Shown piece after piece: positions 33,399 through 34,555 of a stretch of DNA of 34,555 bases (positions are counted from its first letter, which is position 1; each line of letters begins with the position of its first letter). A program made the position numbers and the translations under genes. This DNA is from Bacteroidota bacterium. GTDB taxonomy: Bacteria; Bacteroidota; Bacteroidia; Flavobacteriales_F; PHOS-HE28. The notes beneath the pieces are model-generated. The model saw only the letters and a list, made by a program, of their open reading frames with translations. It made no database searches and had not been told where the DNA came from. The DNA is taken from positions 1 to 34,555 of the forward strand of contig JAFDZG010000242.1 of the NCBI GenBank assembly GCA_018267065.1, given 5' to 3'.

Positions 33399-34061
33399 TC
33401 AGATCCGCGCCAACACCCATTCCACCATGCGGTCGCAATGGCTGTTCCCAAACTCGAAGGCAGGGCCCCGCGCATGCAGGCTCCATACAAGATCCTTCAA
33501 CATGTCCTTTGCACGGTGAAGGCGCACCTTCACATTGCTCTCGCCGAGGCCCAGGCATGCCGCAGTATCGGCCACGCCCATGCCTTCCACCTCCCGCAGC
33601 ATGTACACGGCGCGGTAGCTCTCCGGCAGCCGGTCAATGGCTTGTTCCAACAACCTGCGGTGCTCTCCCTGGATGGTGTGTTGTTCCGGGTTCATCTGTC
33701 CTGGGTCTGATACCTGTTCCAATTGGTCCGCGCTGATAACACCCGGGTGGACGCGCATGAGCCGCCGTTTCCGCAACTGCTGCAGCGCTTCATTGATGCC
33801 AATGCGGACCAGCCACGTGCTGAAGGCCGAATTCCCCTTGAACTGGTCCAGTTTGGCGAACGCTTTCAAATAGGTTTCCTGCATGGCGTCCCGCACGTCG
33901 TCCTCATCGCTCAAGTAACTGCGCACCGCCCGGAACAAGGTTTGGTTATAGCGGCGCATCAGGATCTCATACAACCCCTTTTCGCCTTGGAGCACGCGGC
34001 TCACCACCTCCATGTCCCCCAAGGATGCACTACCTTTCAGGTCCAACCTTTTCGCTTCCAT
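33399..34061 (-). CDS. RNA polymerase sigma factor, ECF type
   Basis: The product is 220 aa. Sigma region 2 is LYEILMRRYNQTLFRAVRSYLSDEDDVRDAMQETYLKAFAKLDQFKGNSAFSTWLVRIGINEALQQLRKRR (about 34-105). After a linker (residues about 105-140), region 4 follows: AIDRLPESYRAVYMLREVEGMGVADTAACLGLGESNVKVRLHRAKDMLKDL, with its helix-turn-helix. The C-terminus FEFGNSHCDRMVEWVLARI adds a Cys/His-containing tail. The open frame runs to 34226, but that part crosses the dyad promoter; the start at 34061 (MEAKRLDLKGSASLGD) is 30 nt after the dyad. No anti-sigma gene is adjacent. It is likely autoregulated through the dyad (inference). Confidence 0.92.
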   Translation of the reverse strand: MEAKRLDLKGSASLGDMEVVSRVLQGEKGLYEILMRRYNQTLFRAVRSYLSDEDDVRDAMQETYLKAFAKLDQFKGNSAFSTWLVRIGINEALQQLRKRRLMRVHPGVISADQLEQVSDPGQMNPEQHTIQGEHRRLLEQAIDRLPESYRAVYMLREVEGMGVADTAACLGLGESNVKVRLHRAKDMLKDLVWSLHARGPAFEFGNSHCDRMVEWVLARI

Positions 34062-34091
34062 TGAACAAAGGATGATGGTTGCTTCAACTTT

Positions 34092-34162
34092 CCCATTGGA
34101 TGACGCCCGGACAACAAGGTTACAATTTTTGTAACCCGCCCCGCCAGGTTGCATCCAATGGG
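34092..34162. promoter_or_regulatory. Nested dyad: divergent ECF-type promoter/operator
   Basis: An inner palindrome GGTTACAA-TTT-TTGTAACC (34118-34136) and an outer inverted pair CCCATTGGATG (34092-34102) / CATCCAATGGG (34152-34162) share the same centre, 34127. Read away from the centre, both strands give TTGTAACC, 15 nt, CATCCAATGGG. The 15-nt spacers are unrelated. TTGTAAC contains the AAC core typical of ECF -35 elements, and the outer block sits at -10 distance. The minus side leads to the ECF sigma gene, the plus side to the reductase gene. Confidence 0.7.
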
Positions 34163-34249
34163 CACAATGCGGCTGCCGCTGAACAAGATGCCGCTTCCGG
34201 AGGTTGAAGACAAGAGTGATCGACAAACCAGCAATTGAACCTGAAGACC

Positions 34250-34555
34250 ATGGAAATTCCTGTTACGCTCCTGAACAAGGAACAGCTCACCCACGATGTG
34301 GTGCGCCTTACGTTGGAACGCCCCAAGAACTATGATTTCTTCGCCGGCCAGGCCATTGACTTCCGCTTGGACCGCCCTGAAACAAAAGACAAGGTTTCGC
34401 CCTTCACCTTTACCGGGCTGAACACCGCGAACCACTTGGAATTGACGATCAAATGCTATCCTTCCCACCACGGCATGACCGAACAGGTGGCGAAGCTCCA
34501 GGCGGGTGATGAAGTGATCATCAGCGAACCCTTTGACACGGTGGCGTTGAAGGGC
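34250..34555 (+). CDS. FAD-binding ferredoxin/flavodoxin reductase-like protein (partial, N-terminus)
   Basis: The first 102 residues are in the window; the frame is open to the edge. MEIPVTLLNKEQLTHDVVRLTLERP begins a ferredoxin-NADP reductase type FAD-binding beta-barrel. FFAGQAIDFRL and SPFTFTGL follow (the RxY[ST]-like flavin-binding position, here with Phe), then ELTIKCYPSHHGMTEQVAKLQAGDEVIISEPF, matching the domain's later strands. The NAD(P) domain lies outside. It is transcribed away from the ECF sigma gene, 188 bp apart, with the shared dyad between, so it is probably a target of that sigma (inference). The ATG has no clear ribosome-binding site. Confidence 0.85.
   Translation, partial: MEIPVTLLNKEQLTHDVVRLTLERPKNYDFFAGQAIDFRLDRPETKDKVSPFTFTGLNTANHLELTIKCYPSHHGMTEQVAKLQAGDEVIISEPFDTVALKG

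Noticed and set aside
33399-34226. Long form of the ECF sigma factor (275 aa) starting at 34226
   Set aside because: The extra 55 codons read through the divergent dyad promoter and do not resemble sigma factor N-termini; start at 34061 preferred.

Overview
The window comes from a high-GC member of the Bacteroidota, most likely a Flavobacteriales-type lineage. The evidence is a giant surface protein with a gliding-motility-type (type B) C-terminal sorting domain followed directly by a PorP/SprF-family gene, a second secreted protein with a type A sorting domain, a carboxypeptidase-regulatory-domain TonB receptor, TMEM220 and DUF1573 proteins, and several boxes matching the Bacteroidota -7 promoter element TAnnTTTG. 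Start codons generally lack a Shine-Dalgarno sequence. Coding density is very high: no gap reaches 300 bases, and many neighbouring genes overlap by a few bases.

Layout. 1-56 is an 8-bp tandem repeat. 120-1810 (minus) holds ffh (SRP GTPase) and a small secreted protein. 1933-7035 (plus) is a two-gene T9SS adhesin/PorP unit, followed by a 188-bp inverted-repeat element (7035-7222). 7231-11263 (minus) holds argS, arginase and nhaA. Divergent from nhaA is a CDF metal transporter (11329-12369). A tRNA-His(GTG) with its terminator lies on the minus strand at 12463-12563. 12637-16719 (plus) is a tight three-gene surface-glycan unit: a GT4 glycosyltransferase, a formyltransferase-like/beta-propeller fusion and a flippase. 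Then come a TonB-dependent receptor, TMEM220, a T9SS type A cargo protein (minus), a small secreted protein, pbpC, a MORN-repeat protein, a C-terminal processing protease and a DUF1573 protein. 26212-27928 (minus) holds a pterin dehydratase and glmM/phosphoglucomutase. 28107-31418 (plus) is a TPR protein, a phosphosulfolactate synthase and a rhodanese, all overlapping, then a DedA protein. aroE and a copper nitrite reductase (nirK) follow. An ECF sigma gene (minus) converges on nirK, and the start of an FNR-like reductase (plus, cut by the window end) diverges from the sigma gene.

Functional themes: cell-envelope construction (T9SS adhesin, glycan unit, pbpC, ctp, glmM), ion homeostasis (nhaA, CDF), arginine use (argS, arginase), sulfur (ComA-type synthase with a rhodanese) and respiratory nitrogen oxide reduction (nirK). 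The most striking non-coding signal is the nested dyad at 34092-34162. Two copies of TTGTAACC-N15-CATCCAATGGG face away from a single centre (34127) between the ECF sigma gene and the reductase gene, and look like a symmetrical divergent promoter/operator. Several genes also have a -7-like box only 4-7 nt before ATG, which suggests leaderless mRNAs.
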